A DNA stretch of 64,000 bases from Notamacropus eugenii (taxonomy: Eukaryota; Chordata; Mammalia; Diprotodontia; Macropodidae). How positions within the stretch are numbered: position 1 is the first letter of the stretch; each line of letters starts with the position of its first letter. The notes under the pieces were generated by a model. The model saw only the letters and a program-made list of their open reading frames with translations, made no database searches and was not told the DNA's origin. Positions 11,901 to 23,835 of this stretch are shown one piece after another. The translations under genes were made by a program, and so were the position numbers. The stretch is from contig NC_092879.1 in the NCBI RefSeq assembly GCF_028372415.1, positions 97,965,067-98,029,066 of the forward strand, read 5' to 3'.

Positions 11901-13190
11901 GTGCTGACGAGGCTCACTCTAAATTATTATCTAATCTCAACTAAGTTCTCACTGCTGCACGACAATCCTTTTATTCTTCCCGATGGACTCTCTAGTGTAT
12001 TCCATCCAGCATCTGTTTCAAATGTCCCCATTCCTCAAGCCACCTAAACTACCCTTTTTTTCCTCCTCAAAAGAGGACCTGGCCTCATTCTTCCCTGGAA
12101 AAATTGAGACTATTTGTCACAAGTCCCCTCTCCTCTCCAGTTCCACACTTCAAATCACCTTAGTATCATTCCTCATCCTCTCCTCCTTTGTTCCAGGTTT
12201 GGAAGGGGCCCTTCTCCTTACCAATGTTAACCTCTCCACTTGTGTCCTTAAATCCCACTGCCCTCCCATCTCCTCTAGAAGCTTGCCCTTTTCATTTTTC
12301 CTTCCTTTTCCTAATTTTCAGCCTCTGAAATACACTAACTCCTTCCCAGATACTTACAAAAATTACATAATTCTACTTCTCCAAGGTCACCAACAATTTC
12401 TTTGTTGTTATATCCAATGCCCTAAATTTTCCTATTTCTTGACTTCTATGCCATCTACTGTCTTCTTGGATTCTCTCTCCTTCCTGGTTTTCAAGAAAAC
12501 GATGTGTCCTTGCTCTTCTACTCCTGCTGAAACACCCATTCATGGTTCCTTTTGCAGGATCATCATGCATATATCTTGCTCTCCCCCCATCCCCTACTGT
12601 CACCACCCATGGTTGTGTGAACCTAAGGGCTCTCCCATGGTTTGTTATCAACCCTCATGCAACATGCATCTCTGCCCAGATGGCACCAAAATCTCCATGT
12701 CCTGCCCTGATTGCCACAGCTGCCAAATGGATCATCTTCAGGCATACTTTCCTTCTCAAGAAGCTTCAGAGGCTCCTTACTCCTGTCTGGCACTTAAAGA
12801 CCTTTCCAATCTGGCTCCAACCTAGCTTTACAGGCCATCTATCCACACTGGAGTCAGGCTGTTGTTCCCAGTACACAGCACTCCATCTTTGCCTCTTGGC
12901 ACTGGTGTATTGGGCACAGGCCATTCTGGAAAGGGGTCTCCTTCCTCAGAGTGCTGGCTCCCTTCCTGTACAGCTTCTCCAGAGACCTTCCTTGATTCTC
13001 TTGTTAGCAGCCCCTTCCCACAATCGGCATGTATTTATGTGGTATTCATCCTGTGTTTATTTGTGAACACATATATCCCCTCTATGACACTCCCTGAAGG
13101 CTGGGATTGTTTCATTTTTGTCATCTCCTGTGTTTAACACAATACCTAGCACACAGTGGGCACTTGAGATGCTTGTTAATTGGTTTAGTA
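11900..13190 (+). repeat. L2/CR1-clade LINE, ORF2 part and 3' end
   Basis: Same pyrimidine-rich text family as 7560-9685. It begins with phrases such as GACCTGGCCTCATTCTTCCC, has CTGGCACTTAAAGACCTTTC CAATCTGGC near 12790 and ends with the L2 terminal block (GGCTGGGATTGTTTC ... CACAGTGGGCACTTGAG). A 280-codon open frame at 11983-12825 lies in a frame without RT motifs and is a by-product of the low-purine composition. Confidence 0.65.
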
Positions 13191-15220
13191 ATTGGGAAAT
13201 AGCAAAATTATACGGGTTATCTGTACTAGTATTTAACAATAAAAACAAAAGTTCTGGACTAAGATTGCTTGCAGTCCTAATTCAGATACAGTCTATACCT
13301 TTATAGAGGGGGAACAAGGCAGAGACGGGAAGAGCTCAATATCTTCACATTCAGTTCAAATGCTTCCTTTCCCTCAGGAATTCTTTCCCTATCTACCCAA
13401 CCCATGTTCAAAAGATGCTTCCTCCTTCGGGAAGCCAGCTGGGGTTTCTCCAGGTCCAGCTCAAATACAAGTTCAATTTTCTTTCTGACATGGTCACCTC
13501 GCAGGCCGTTCTAGCACGTGATGCATGGCTCCAGCTGCCGGAAAGTGGGTGGCTCTATGAGGCCCCGAGACCATGGCAGTCGGTGGTTCTCGCTGAGGTT
13601 GGTCTCAAGAACCAGTTCCGCCCACCCCTCCCTGAATGCAGTCTGCACTTGCGCAGTGCCCTGCTAAGCCTGTCTGTAATGCTGCAATACCTTAGAGATG
13701 CTCAGGGGGCAATGTACCTCCGATCATACGAACCCACGGTGGTTCCTGGCGAAGTTGTGGAACTCCCTCATCTTACAGACATTGAATTCTGTAATGGGAA
13801 GAGGGATTTAGGAAACATGGAATTCAAAGTCTCCATTTTGCAGATGGAGAATCAGAGGCTCACTTGCCCAAGGTCACACGCTTATGTAGGGGAAGAGCTG
13901 CTAAGACTTGACCCCAGGCATCCTAAAGCATGGATTCTGTAGGATTTAAAGGTGAATGGAGCTCAAGTAGGCTTCCATCATTTTTTTAATATTAATTTAA
14001 AAATCCAAATCCTGAATTTCATCATATCAGCATTTTAAATCTCAGGGGTTGAAAGCTGTGAAAGTGAACAACTAGCTTGTGGAAATCAATCTAAGTCTAA
14101 GACGACAAGATGAGCCGTAGGTACCACAATGTTCAGTGCTGGCAAGTCCACATGGGGCCTCCTCCGGATTCTGTCCATGCTCCTCTGGAATGCCACACTT
14201 AAGTGAACTCATTGGTCAGAACTGGCAGCTCTGTGCTGCTAACAGTTTGGGGGCAGAGGGGATTGGGGCACCTCTTCGAAGGAGTATATACTTAAAACAT
14301 TCCACTTGGGAAAGGATTCAGGAGAAAAAGAAAGATCCCTTAAGGGACCTCAATAATGAGAAAATAATCTTTAGATTAGTAACAGCTCACATTTATATGG
14401 TACTTCACCATTTACAAAACATTTTCCTCACAACAACCCTGTGAGGTGGGTAGTGAAAGTGTTATCCCCAGATGAGGAAACTGAGGCTCAGAGAAGCAAA
14501 GATATTTTCACACAAGCTAGTAAGTGGTTTAGGCCACACTTGAACACAGGTATCCTGACTCTGCCAAAGGTTCATTCCACTACACCCCTTTCTAGATCCA
14601 TCTGGTTCTATTTGCCCTTCCCACATCATGGGACCTTCTCTTACATACCTGGGCATACCAGGTTTCACATGGGGTATCAGAATTCCCTCAAATTAATCTT
14701 TTAGAACATAAAGCTAAATTTGAGATCAACTCCAAATCCTTCATTTTATAGAGGGCAAAATTAAGGAGGTAGGGGTGTTTTGCTCAAGGCCCCAGGTTAA
14801 GTCAATTACTGAACAGGGGACCCAGGCCACCTGAGTCTCAATGATAACAGCTCTTTTCAAAGTGCTTTAAAATACATGATCTAATTGATCCTTAAAAAAA
14901 AAAACCCAACAGTGAGTGCCATAGGCATTATCACCACATTGCAGATAAGGAAACTGAGACTCAGAGATTAAGTGACTTGTCCATAGTCAAACTAGTAGGT
15001 GGCAGTGGAAGGATTTTTGAGGTTTTTCCTGACTCCACGACCAGTTGTTCTTTTTATTAATGGGCACTGCTCAGTCAAGAGCCTGGGATTTGGACACTCT
15101 GAACTTCATTTTGAGCTCTGTAAAATAAAGTGATTGAGTAATCTCCAAGGTCCCTTCCAGTTTTAAAATCCCATGATTCTATCCCATACTTATCAGTAGT
15201 CTTGCCTTTATTAATAAACC
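13190..15220. repeat. Cluster of MIR-family SINE fragments
   Basis: Several antisense MIR pieces, each with a form of CAGATGAGGAAACTGAGGCTCAGAG: about 13770-13925, 14375-14590, 14735-14830 and 14860-15030. Separating DNA (for example 13320-13760, 13930-14370) shows no feature I recognise. No coding region supported. Confidence 0.6.
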
Positions 15221-15221
15221 A

Positions 15222-17380
15222 ACCAACACTAATTAAGCACCTACGATGTGCAAGGCCCTGTGCTTGGCACCAGGAATACAAAGACACATGAACTGGACCC
15301 TACTCTCAAGGAGTTTACAATATTAGTAAAGACACAAATACTACAAAAATCATACAAGGGGGAGTGAAACAAGTGCAAAGGAGAAGTGCAAGCAAAGTGC
15401 TAGGAGGAATTTAAAGCAAAGCTCACTAAGGGAGGACTTCATGGAGGTGGCACCAGTTGGTTGTTGTTCTTCATTCTCAAAAAGGACCAAAATGACATCA
15501 CCATGATAAAGTGAAGTTTCAGTGTATCCGACTGTGGCTGATCAGATCAATATGAGCTCAGAATGCTCTACCACAGGTTAGGCACAGATAGTCCGTGTGA
15601 ACATCTACAGTGGATATCCCAAATTTGCGCATCCTGCGTTTACTTTGTGCTGTCTCAATTCTGCTTTGCTCAAAAAGCACAGCACATTTTCTGATGTGGG
15701 CATGCCACATTGAGCGGTCCTGTGCCAGTATCTCCCATGTTGCACAGTCAAATCCAAAGTTCTTGAGAGAGACCTTGAGAGTGTCCTTGAAACACTTCTG
15801 ACCACCATGCGATCACCCGCCCCATGTGAGCTCTCCATAAAATGGTCTTTTTGTCAAGAGTACATTTTGCATTCAAACAATGTGGTCAGCCTGTCAGAGT
15901 TGCACTCTCTAAAGCATAGTTTGAATGCTTGGCAGTTTAGTTCAAGCAAGGACCTCAGTGTCTGGTACCTTATCCTGCCAGATTTTCAGAATCTTCCTAA
16001 GACAGTTCAAATGGAAGCGATTTGGTTTCCTGGCATGGCACTGGTAGACAATCCATGTTTTGCAGGCATACAACAATGAGGTCAGCACAACAGCTCTGTA
16101 GACCTTCAATTTGGTAGTCAAATACCTCTTCTCTCCCAAACTTTTCTTTGGAGCCTCCCAAACACTGAGCTAGCTCTGGTAATGGGTTCGTCAACCTCAC
16201 TGTCAATGTGTACATCCCTGGAAAGTACACTACCAAGGTAAATGAACTTATCCACAGCATTTGTTATAACCAATGGTTCCACCTATAGATGGTGTGGTGG
16301 TGGCTGATGGAGCACCTGTGTTTTCTTGGTGTTAATTATTAGGCCAAAATTAGCAGAGGCAGCAGAGAATTGATCCATACTTTGCTGCATCTCAGCTTCA
16401 GAGGCTGCACTGAGTGCACAATTATCTGCAAACAGAAAATCATACACCAACACTCCCTCCACTTTGGTCTTGGCTTGTAGCCTTTTCAAATGGAAGTATT
16501 TACCATCAGTACAGTAGCTGACCTTCATGCTGTGTTCATCCTCATTGAAAACACTTGACAATGTGGCTAAAAACATCAAGCTAAAAAACATGGGAGCAAG
16601 CACACAGCCCTGTTTCATTCCATTGGTGACTGGGAAGGCACGAGAGCATTGTCCATTATCCAGAACCTGGGCAAACATGCCATCATGAAATTGACATACA
16701 ATACTGATGAACTTCTCCAGGCAACCAAATTTTGTCATAATTTTCCGTAAGCTCTCACAACTAACAGTGTCAAAGACCATGGTCAGATCTACAAACATTG
16801 TATACAGACTTCTGTTCCGCTCCTGGCATTTCTCCTGGAGTTGTCGGGCAGCAAACACCATATTGCCTGTTCCTCAGCCCTTTCTGAAGCCACACTGGCT
16901 CTCAGGTATATGACCATCTTCCAGGTGAAGGAACAGCCTAACAAGAACTCTAGCAAGAATTTCGCCAGCAACAACTAAGAGAGAGACACATCACCCCCCC
17001 CTCCCCGCCGTGATTGTTGTAGAATAATCTACTCCCTTTACCTTTATAGAAAAGGACAATGGAGGCATCCTTGAACTCCTGGGGGAGTCCTTTGGCGGCA
17101 CCAGTTAGACCTTAATGGGAGGAACTTCCCATTCCAGGCCCAGGAGATGGATGAGAGGAAAGAGGGTTGGGGACACTCTTCTCCATCCACTGCTATGCTT
17201 TGGTCATTCTCCCTACCCCCTTTCAGTGGGCTCTTCCTGTCCTTAGCCCCAGCTGCTCTACTTCCTTCTCCTCAGTGAGAATTCCCTAATAACCCAAATG
17301 AACCTAGATTATGTGTCCCCATCACCACCACGTTCTCTATAGATACGCCAACCTATGCAAAATTTAACTTAATGTAAAAG
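15222..17380 (-). repeat. L2 LINE, inverted, split by an RTE insertion
   Basis: Left part 15222-15458: AATTAAGCACCTACGATGTG, CTCAAGGAGTTTACAATATT, typical of reversed L2. Right part resumes after 17106 (TGGGAGGAACTTCCCATTCC), the expected continuation of the reversed L2 text. The exact right end is unclear. Confidence 0.65.
15459..17096 (-). mobile_element. RTE-clade LINE, 5'-truncated, with target duplication
   Basis: Minus-strand translation gives an RTE-type reverse transcriptase in order: FVDLTMVFDTVS (finger-palm start), QFHDGMFAQVLDNGQC, FPVTNGMKQGCVLAPMFFSL, LQAKTKVEGVLVYDFLFAD (motif C, here FADN instead of a [FY]ADD), then KLKVYRAVVLTSLLYACKTW (16100 region) and the C-terminal part (ATWEILAQDRS-like, about 15720). 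A 192-codon frame is still open (16283-16861), but the element carries several breaks overall and the catalytic second Asp is lost. The 3' end is an ACAACAACC-type tail. GGCACCAGTT flanks both ends (15449-15458 and 17097-17106). Assignment to RTE versus RTE-X needs a library search. Confidence 0.82.
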
Positions 17381-18122
17381 TAGATACTTGATCAAATAAT
17401 AAGCCAAGATAGAGTAAAACCAAAAATTAAGCTGGGCTGGATGCCTAGAAAACAATTCTGGATGTGGGGAACAGAAGAGATCTATTAGGTGACTCTAGGA
17501 TTATTTCCATCAGAAAGTTTGTGTATTTATGTGTTGGGATGGAAGGCGTTCAAAGAATGCTCTAATTTCCCTCATCGACTGGGGAAGATCTATGAAAATT
17601 ACTTCTGCTTATCTGGGGAGCAGGAAATTGTCCTTGAGGTTGGACTCTTGAACTACACAGGCTCCTGCCTACATGTGGCTGGCAGACTCATGTGCTCTAA
17701 ATAGATGGCTAAGGACAGTATTGTAAATGTGTCAAATCGAAAAAAACATCATTATGGAAGAGAGGTGCTGAAAAGGATTAAGGGACAGGCCATGGCTTAA
17801 AAGGAAGACACCCCCCCCTCCATTCTTTACCCTTTGGATGCAGCAGACCACACAAGTAATGAGTATAGGAAATTCCTTGGGATATCCACATACCCTCTTC
17901 CATTTCAGTCCCTGACCTGAGAGGCCATTCTGAAAGCTAATAAAGCCAGGGATAAATTGCAGTAAACATTAATTTTCGATAGTTGCATTCCCTCACTCTA
18001 TAATATTGATCAATCAGTCATGCAAACAACCTTTATCATCTGCTACAAGGAGGAAGTTACGCATCCTGAAGCCCTGTCCTCTATGTCCCTAGCATGGACA
18101 GGGGATAGTAACACCCTGAAAG
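17381..18122. other. 3' flank of gene A, no element recognised
   Basis: Presumably includes the 3' untranslated region of the minus-strand ZNF gene. No strong minus-strand AATAAA was found close to the stop; a CATAAA variant lies near 17525. No coding signal. Confidence 0.35.
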
Positions 18123-19561
18123 TTAATTTCTGTTGTGAGTCCTCTGATGTCGAATGAGGCTTGAATTTCGACAGAAGACTTTCTCACATTTACTGCACTC
18201 ATAGGGCTTTTCTCCACTATGAATTCTCTGGTGTTGAATAAGGTCTGAGTTTTGCCTGAAGGCTTTCCCACATTCATTACATTCGTAAGGTTTCTCATCA
18301 CTATGAATTCTCAGATGCTGAACCAGATCTGACCGTGTCCTAAAAGCTTTCTCACATTCATTACATTTAAAAGGTTTCTCTCCACTATGAATTCTATGAT
18401 GTTGAATGAGATCAGATCTTTTCCTGAAGGCTTTCCCACACTGATTACATTCATAGGGCTTCTCTCCACTATGAATCCTCTGATGCAAAATAAGATCTGA
18501 GCTCTTCCTAAATGATTTCTTACATTCATTACATTCAAAAGGTTTCTCCCCACTATGAATTCTGAGATGCGGAACCAGGTCTGAGCACCACCTGAAGGCT
18601 TTGCCACATTCGTTACATTCATAGGGCTTCTCTCCACTATGAATTCTCTGATGTTCAATAAGGCTGGAGCTACGACTGAAGGCTTTGCCACATTCATCAC
18701 ATTCATAAGGTTTCTCTCCACTATGTATTTTCTGATGGTTAATAAAAGTAGAGATATCTCTGAAGGCCTTCCCACAAGCATTACATTCATAGGGTTTTTC
18801 TCCACTATGAATCCTTTGATGCCGAATAAGGCTGGAGCTTCGACCAAAGACTTTGCCACAATGACTACATTCATAGGGCTTCTCCCCACTATGAACCCTC
18901 TGATGTTGGATAAGATCTGAGCTCTTCCTGAAGGCTTTGCCACAATCATTACATTGGTACGGTTTCTCTCCACGGTGAATTCTCTGATGTGAGACAACAT
19001 CTGAATACCACCTGAAGGCTTTGCCACATTCACTACAATCATATGGCTTCTCACCACTATGAATCCTTTGATGTTCAATAAAGTATGAACGCCGACTAAA
19101 GGCTTTGTCACATTCGCTACATTCATAGGGTTTTTTCCCATTATTAACATTCTGATGGGTTAGAGGCTCTGAATCCTGTCCAAAGCTTTTGTCATAGAAA
19201 TCACATCTCTGGGATCCTTCTCCTATAGTTTCTATACAACTTGTAGCAGGGGCTGAACTCAAATCATAGCTTTTATCCCACTTGGTATATTCAGGTCTTC
19301 CCTCTTCTTTAGGGATGCCCCCTTGGGACAGAGACATGGGGTTGAAAGCACTTTCTTGGGAAGAGGGAGACTGTCTCAGTCTCATCAACAATACGCTTCC
19401 CTTCTGCTCCTCTAAACTGGCCTTAGAGTCACAGCCTTCTTCAAGTTCAGGCTCCTGGGGAACAGTCTTCTGCAGTCCGGCCCACAATACACCCTTGAAT
19501 TCGTCTTCTTCAAAAATTTCCTGCTTTGGAATAACCTTGTTTTCAGTCTCAATCCCATAGT
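18123..19561 (-). CDS. ZNF gene A, terminal exon (12 C2H2 fingers)
   Basis: Acceptor CTCATTTCAG precedes residue string [10 protein letters not shown]; the exon is phase 1, as in KRAB-ZNF genes, and ends at a TAA-strand stop at 18123. A linker of about 120 acidic and Ser-rich residues leads to one degenerate half-finger ([10 protein letters not shown], second Cys lost) and 12 complete C2H2 fingers (about residues 240-572 of the model). Helix contact residues (-1,2,3,6) in order: RSYE, WSDS, KSDQ, RSSR, DSTN, RSSE, WSDP, KSDL, KSDQ, TSDQ, QSDQ, RSSR. Nine of 11 linkers are HSGEKP, none HTGEKP. All zinc ligands of fingers 1-12 are present. A nuclear DNA-binding transcription regulator is expected; target unknown. 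The long open frames in other phases here are shadows of the finger periodicity. Confidence 0.95.
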
Positions 19562-19639
19562 CTGAAATGAGAAACAGAAAATATGGACACCCTTGCTGGG
19601 TAAAAGAAGGCTGTTGATCTGAAAGAGGAAATAGAATAA

Positions 19640-20240
19640 TTCAAATAAAAATGACTACTAGGTATACTCGATGCACTTTGAAACCAGAAGGAAGATGGGG
19701 AAGTGGAAAATATAGGAAGTAAATGAGAGAAGTTGCTTGACACAGAGACAAAGGTGAACAAAGAAAATGAGGGAGAGCCTTTTGAGAAGAAAAAGGCTGA
19801 CCAAAGTAGAGAAGGCAGGAATGATTAAGAATAGCAGAAAAGAAGCAAGAGCAGGAGAAGGCTGGGCTGATGTGACTTGGTATGAGTGGGACCAGAATGT
19901 CCTGGATGTCCTTTTCAAACCTGTGACTTGAGGAAGTTATATTTAGATATCTCTGTGGTCCCTTCCAACTTGACAGTCTCTGAGTCTACAGAGTTGAGAG
20001 AGGTTGAAAGACTACACATGGGGGATGCTGGGAGCATAAGAAATAGTTTGAGGAAAAATATAATCACATAGGGAGGAGAAAAAGGGAAAGCATTCTCTTC
20101 TTTGTCAGGCACCAAGACACGCAGGACTGGGCAAACTTTAGAAAAAAGTGAAAAAATTTACTACTGTTGCCTCCCTAAAAAAAAAGGGGGGAGGTCCTAC
20201 TTTCCTAAGTCCCCTCATACCTAGATGTTATTCCCACAAC
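19640..20240. other. Gene A intron between KRAB-B and terminal exon, start
   Basis: No repeat or exon recognised with confidence between the terminal-exon acceptor and the KRAB-B donor. Confidence 0.4.
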
Positions 20241-20244
20241 TCAC

Positions 20245-20361
20245 CTGGATAAGCCCTTCTCAGGACCTCTCTGTCCTCCATTCCCTGAAGGTTCTGGATG
20301 CACAGTCTTTCACCTCTATCCATCTGAGAGGTCAGGTCAGGTTTTGAGACTGGAAACCCTT
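20245..20361 (-). CDS. ZNF gene A, KRAB-B-like exon
   Basis: Bounded by TTAG acceptor and GTGAGT donor, 117 bp, phase 1 to 1. It encodes EGFPVSKPDLTSQMDRGERL followed by CIQNLQGMEDREVLRRAYP. GFPVSKPD..SQ...GE is the KRAB B-box signature; the usual PW after GE is replaced by LC. The KRAB B box normally helps the A box in repression; by itself it is not known to recruit TRIM28. It joins the terminal exon in frame to give the Asp codon of DYGIETENK. Confidence 0.88.
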
Positions 20362-22889
20362 CTAACGAGAGAGGTAGCTGGGGGACGATGGTTTGGGCTA
20401 AAAACACAGAGTTCTCCCAGAATTCAGTGCTAGCACCTGGGTATGCCAGCATATGGGGGACACAAAGGAGAAAAGGAAATTACATTAGAAGGGCCACTGA
20501 GAGGAGCAGAAGAAAGTGCCCTGTCAAGTGGGGTTCGATAAAGGTAGATTAAATCAGTAACCTGGATACAGGAGGGTAAGGATCAGCCTCTGCTCAGAAC
20601 ATGAAGTACCAAGGACAGGAACAACCCTTTTTTTTTAGGAGGCAGACTGGGCAGATTCACCTACTGCAAACTCACAGATTGAGAAATGTGTCCACACCAA
20701 AAAAAGCTTCCCATTTCTACTTCTCCCCAGATCAGGCCTGGCTGAAATACTCTAACTGCCCAAGGGTAGCATCTTACCCCTGGGCCTAAAGTCAATGAGA
20801 TGTTTCAGAAAACCACAGAAAAAGAGCTCATCAAAAAGCTCATGGGATGAATTACTTCTTTATGAAGCAAGATGAAAGGGAAAGAGTCAAGAATGAAGAC
20901 AGAGGAAGGGCTGGTGTAAACTCTCACAATTATAATGTGCATGAGACAGAATGTCAATATATACTGGCTCAGCCCAAAAGCAGGTGTCTGCCAGCAGTGC
21001 CAATTAAGGGACAGCTAGAGAGAGCATGGCAGAAGCATACACAGATCATTCCAAACTCTCCTTTGGTGGGGTCAGGTCAGCACCATTTCTACAATTTACA
21101 GTCTTTGAGAGCTGCCAGGAGCACTGAGAGGTGACAGGACTTGCCCAGAGGAGCAGTGGAGCAGAAATGGAACATATAGCCAGATCTTCCTGAATTCCTT
21201 GAGGCCAGCTCTCTGCCCACTATCACACACTTCCCTGAGTGACTTGTTTACAAACAATACATTTTTCTTGGATTTTTCACCCCTTACTGTATAGCTAGCA
21301 CATAAGCTGTATAGCATAGCCTTTTCATCAGGGCTAAGATAATAATTATTACAAATTAAATAATGCCTTATGATTTACAAAGAACTCTATCTCCATTATG
21401 TCACTTAACCCTCATAATAACTAGGCAGTACCAATGTTACTTCCATTTCACAAAGGAGGAAACCAAGGCCCAGAGGCTTTAAGTTGAATGACTTGAACTC
21501 TGTTCTTCTGACTCAAAATCCACCCTACTGGCCTTGTGACCTTGGGCAAGTCTTTTTCCTTTGAAAAATGAAAGGTTTGGAGCTGGAGAATTTCTGAGGC
21601 CCCTGCCAGCTCTAACTGGGATTCTTGAGTCTTTCCTACAAAGAAGGATGTATTACCAACAACTGCCCAAGGGCATGTGGTTGGTCCCCTTCAATTCTCA
21701 TCCTCTAGATTTGAGCACAAATGCTTCTTATAGGCAAAGTGAAACAAGTCGTAGATACCAAATTTTTTAGAAAGAGCAAGTGGAATGATATGTAGGACCA
21801 GAGATTTAGAACTGGAAGGATTCACAGGAATCTAGTCTACCAGAGTAGGAAACCGAGTCCCAGAGAAACTAAGTGAAGGTCATACTGGTAGTATGTTACA
21901 AAGCACAGGGCAAAGCACACAGTACAACTCATGAATATCCATTTTCCAAAAAAAGACTTTATCTCTTCTTCTGAAATCTATGTTTGGTGTGATTTTTCAT
22001 TATTCTTATTACTGGTTACACATGTATATGATGCTTTTAGATTTCTAAGCACATCATATATTAGCCTATTTGGAGCTTAACATGGCATGGGACAGGCAGT
22101 ATCCTAATGTGGGAAAAGCACTGGATTCAAAAATCAACTCTGCTCCCCAATAGCTGTGGAACCTTCAAAGTCTTTGAAATCGTCTGGGCCTCAGGTTCCT
22201 CATTGGTAAAATGGAAGAGTGGACTAGATGATGCTAAGACAACAGGTCTTAATCAGTGCTAATTGTATGAACAGTGCTTGGAAATAGAGAGTCAAAGTCC
22301 AACTACCCACATTTTACAAAAAAGAAATTCAAGGCTAGAGGGGGCCAAGGTCATACAGTAAAATGCAGAGCCATGACCACCAGCCAGGTCTCCTGACTCC
22401 AAGGCCAGTAGTCATTCAAGTATACCAGAGCGTCCTTTCACAGGCACAATAGAGTCAACACACAGACATAGTACCTGCGTCTATGTGACACGAGAACAGG
22501 AAAGACGAGTCTTTCCTGAAACAAGCTGAGTCTTGGGCCAACACAGGGGTAAATATATAGTACTCACTGGTAAATATCTATTTTTTAAAGGGCATATATC
22601 TTTTCCCAACAGATTTAAATCCCATTTTCATCGATATTATTATTAATCATTCACGTATACAGCACCTTGAGATTTACAAAGCAAGTTCTGTGCATTATCT
22701 CAGTTGATCCTTAGAACAGCCTAGGAGGGTCAAGAGTTCAAATATGACTATCTTCATTTTTACAGATATAGAAACAAAGGCCCCCAAAAGCAAAGTGGCT
22801 TCCCAGAACCCCTTTGTGGAATGATGAGGAAAGATGAAGTGACATCCAGGCAGAAGAGGTGAGAAAAGAGAGAAGGAACTAGAGGTTAC
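20362..22889. other. Gene A intron searched for a KRAB A box
   Basis: This is where a KRAB A-box exon would be expected. Reading the minus strand I found no VTFEDVAV..F..EEW..L-like frame. The intron holds antisense or sense MIR pieces (about 21340-21560, 21815-21900, 22095-22250, 22260-22440, 22640-22810) and one copy (21075-21235) of a dispersed family also seen at 52803 and 59823. Confidence 0.55.
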
Positions 22890-22965
22890 CTGGGACCTGA
22901 CTGCTGGAGGCATGGCTGCCATCTTCCAGGGTTCTGCATTCCCCATCTGGACATAGGGTGAGAAC
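22890..22965 (-). CDS. ZNF gene A, small coding exon
   Basis: 76 bp between CTTCCCAG acceptor and GTAACC donor, phase 0 to 1. It encodes VLTLCPDGECRTLEDGSHAS and a few more residues. It has the phase expected of a KRAB A-box exon but neither its length nor its sequence. With the other exons it keeps the full frame open (96+76+117+1439 nt = 576 codons with stop). No domain recognised; prediction rests on splice sites and frame only. Confidence 0.6.
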
Positions 22966-23048
22966 CTGGGAAGCAAGGAGGAGAGAGTAAAGGAAAAAGG
23001 CAGCATGAATGAGCACAGGCCTGACTTGTAGCTCACTCCCTCACTCAC

Positions 23049-23168
23049 CTGGGCAGGGCCTACACTGTTAGCACTCTCCATCCTCAGGTCTCTGTATGTG
23101 CTAGACATAAGGCATTTTCCCTCAAACCAGAGTGGAGACCACATCAGGTCTGGACACCAGAACCCCTC
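23049..23168 (-). CDS. ZNF gene A, start exon
   Basis: Acceptor TTCCCTCACAG and donor GTGAGTG enclose 120 bp. Two in-frame ATGs are possible: 23142-23144 (MWSPLWFEGKCLM...) and 23079-23081 (MESANSVGPAQ, preceded by CTGAGG). I favour neither strongly; the second gives a peptide resembling the short N-terminal exons of KRAB-ZNF genes, the first adds 21 residues. The exon ends in phase 0. Confidence 0.6.
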
Positions 23169-23249
23169 CTGTGAGGGAAGAAACAAGTCAGTCATTTGCA
23201 TGGGAGACAAGAGAAAATTTCCAGAGTGCCATCCCGGTTCTCATTCCAA

Positions 23250-23835
23250 TACCTATCAACCTTCTGCTTGAACTACAACAGTAGCGGAATGGATCTCCTA
23301 CTCTCCAGTCTCTCCGTTTCACATAGCCCCTAAATGAAGCCTATTCATGCACAAGTCTGACAATGTTACTGCCCCTATGCAAAAACGTCCAGAGATTACA
23401 CATCCCCTCTAGGATGAAATGTAAACTTGTTCGTATGGCATTTTAGGGCCTCCACAATCTGGCTCCAACCCACCTTTCTGGCCTCATTTCACACCACCAT
23501 CTATCAAGCCATCATGTCCTTTACAATGCAGATAAAACCTCATCTCATCATGTCCCTTTCCACTTCAGTGCTTTGGGCCCTGCTTCTCTCTGCCTAATGA
23601 AGTCATTCTCCTTCCTCAAGATTCAACTTCAAAGTCCTCCACAAGGGGTTCACCCACCACAGCAGGGGACCTCCTCTCTAGAGCTGTTATCAATGTACAC
23701 AAGCTCTCAATTATTCTTCACTCTCATTACCCAACCGACCTACCTACTTTCCTCATGGTACAGCTCCCTGCCAACATCCTTTATGCTGTTTCTCCTGGGA
23801 ACTCCTTGGTTGGTCATGAATTACAGTCTATACTC
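23250..23835 (+). repeat. L2 LINE 3' region
   Basis: Ordered L2-like phrases: CACAAGTCTGACAATGTTAC, GGCCTCCACAATCTGGCTCC, CCTTTCCACTTCAGTGC and TTCTCCTTCCTCAAGATTCA. Lies in gene A intron, opposite to the gene. Confidence 0.65.

Noticed and set aside
11983-12825. 280-codon open frame on the plus strand
   Set aside because: It lies within L2-derived, purine-poor text and has no RT or other domain motif; open by composition.
18311-19150. 279-codon minus-strand frame overlapping gene A fingers
   Set aside because: Shadow frame of the 84-bp finger periodicity (repeated NVMNVAKPS-like text); similar shadows exist over genes B and C.
22695-23210. Continuous 171-codon minus-strand frame across two predicted gene A exons
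   Set aside because: Better explained as two exons with good splice sites; the intervening text is intron that happens to be open.
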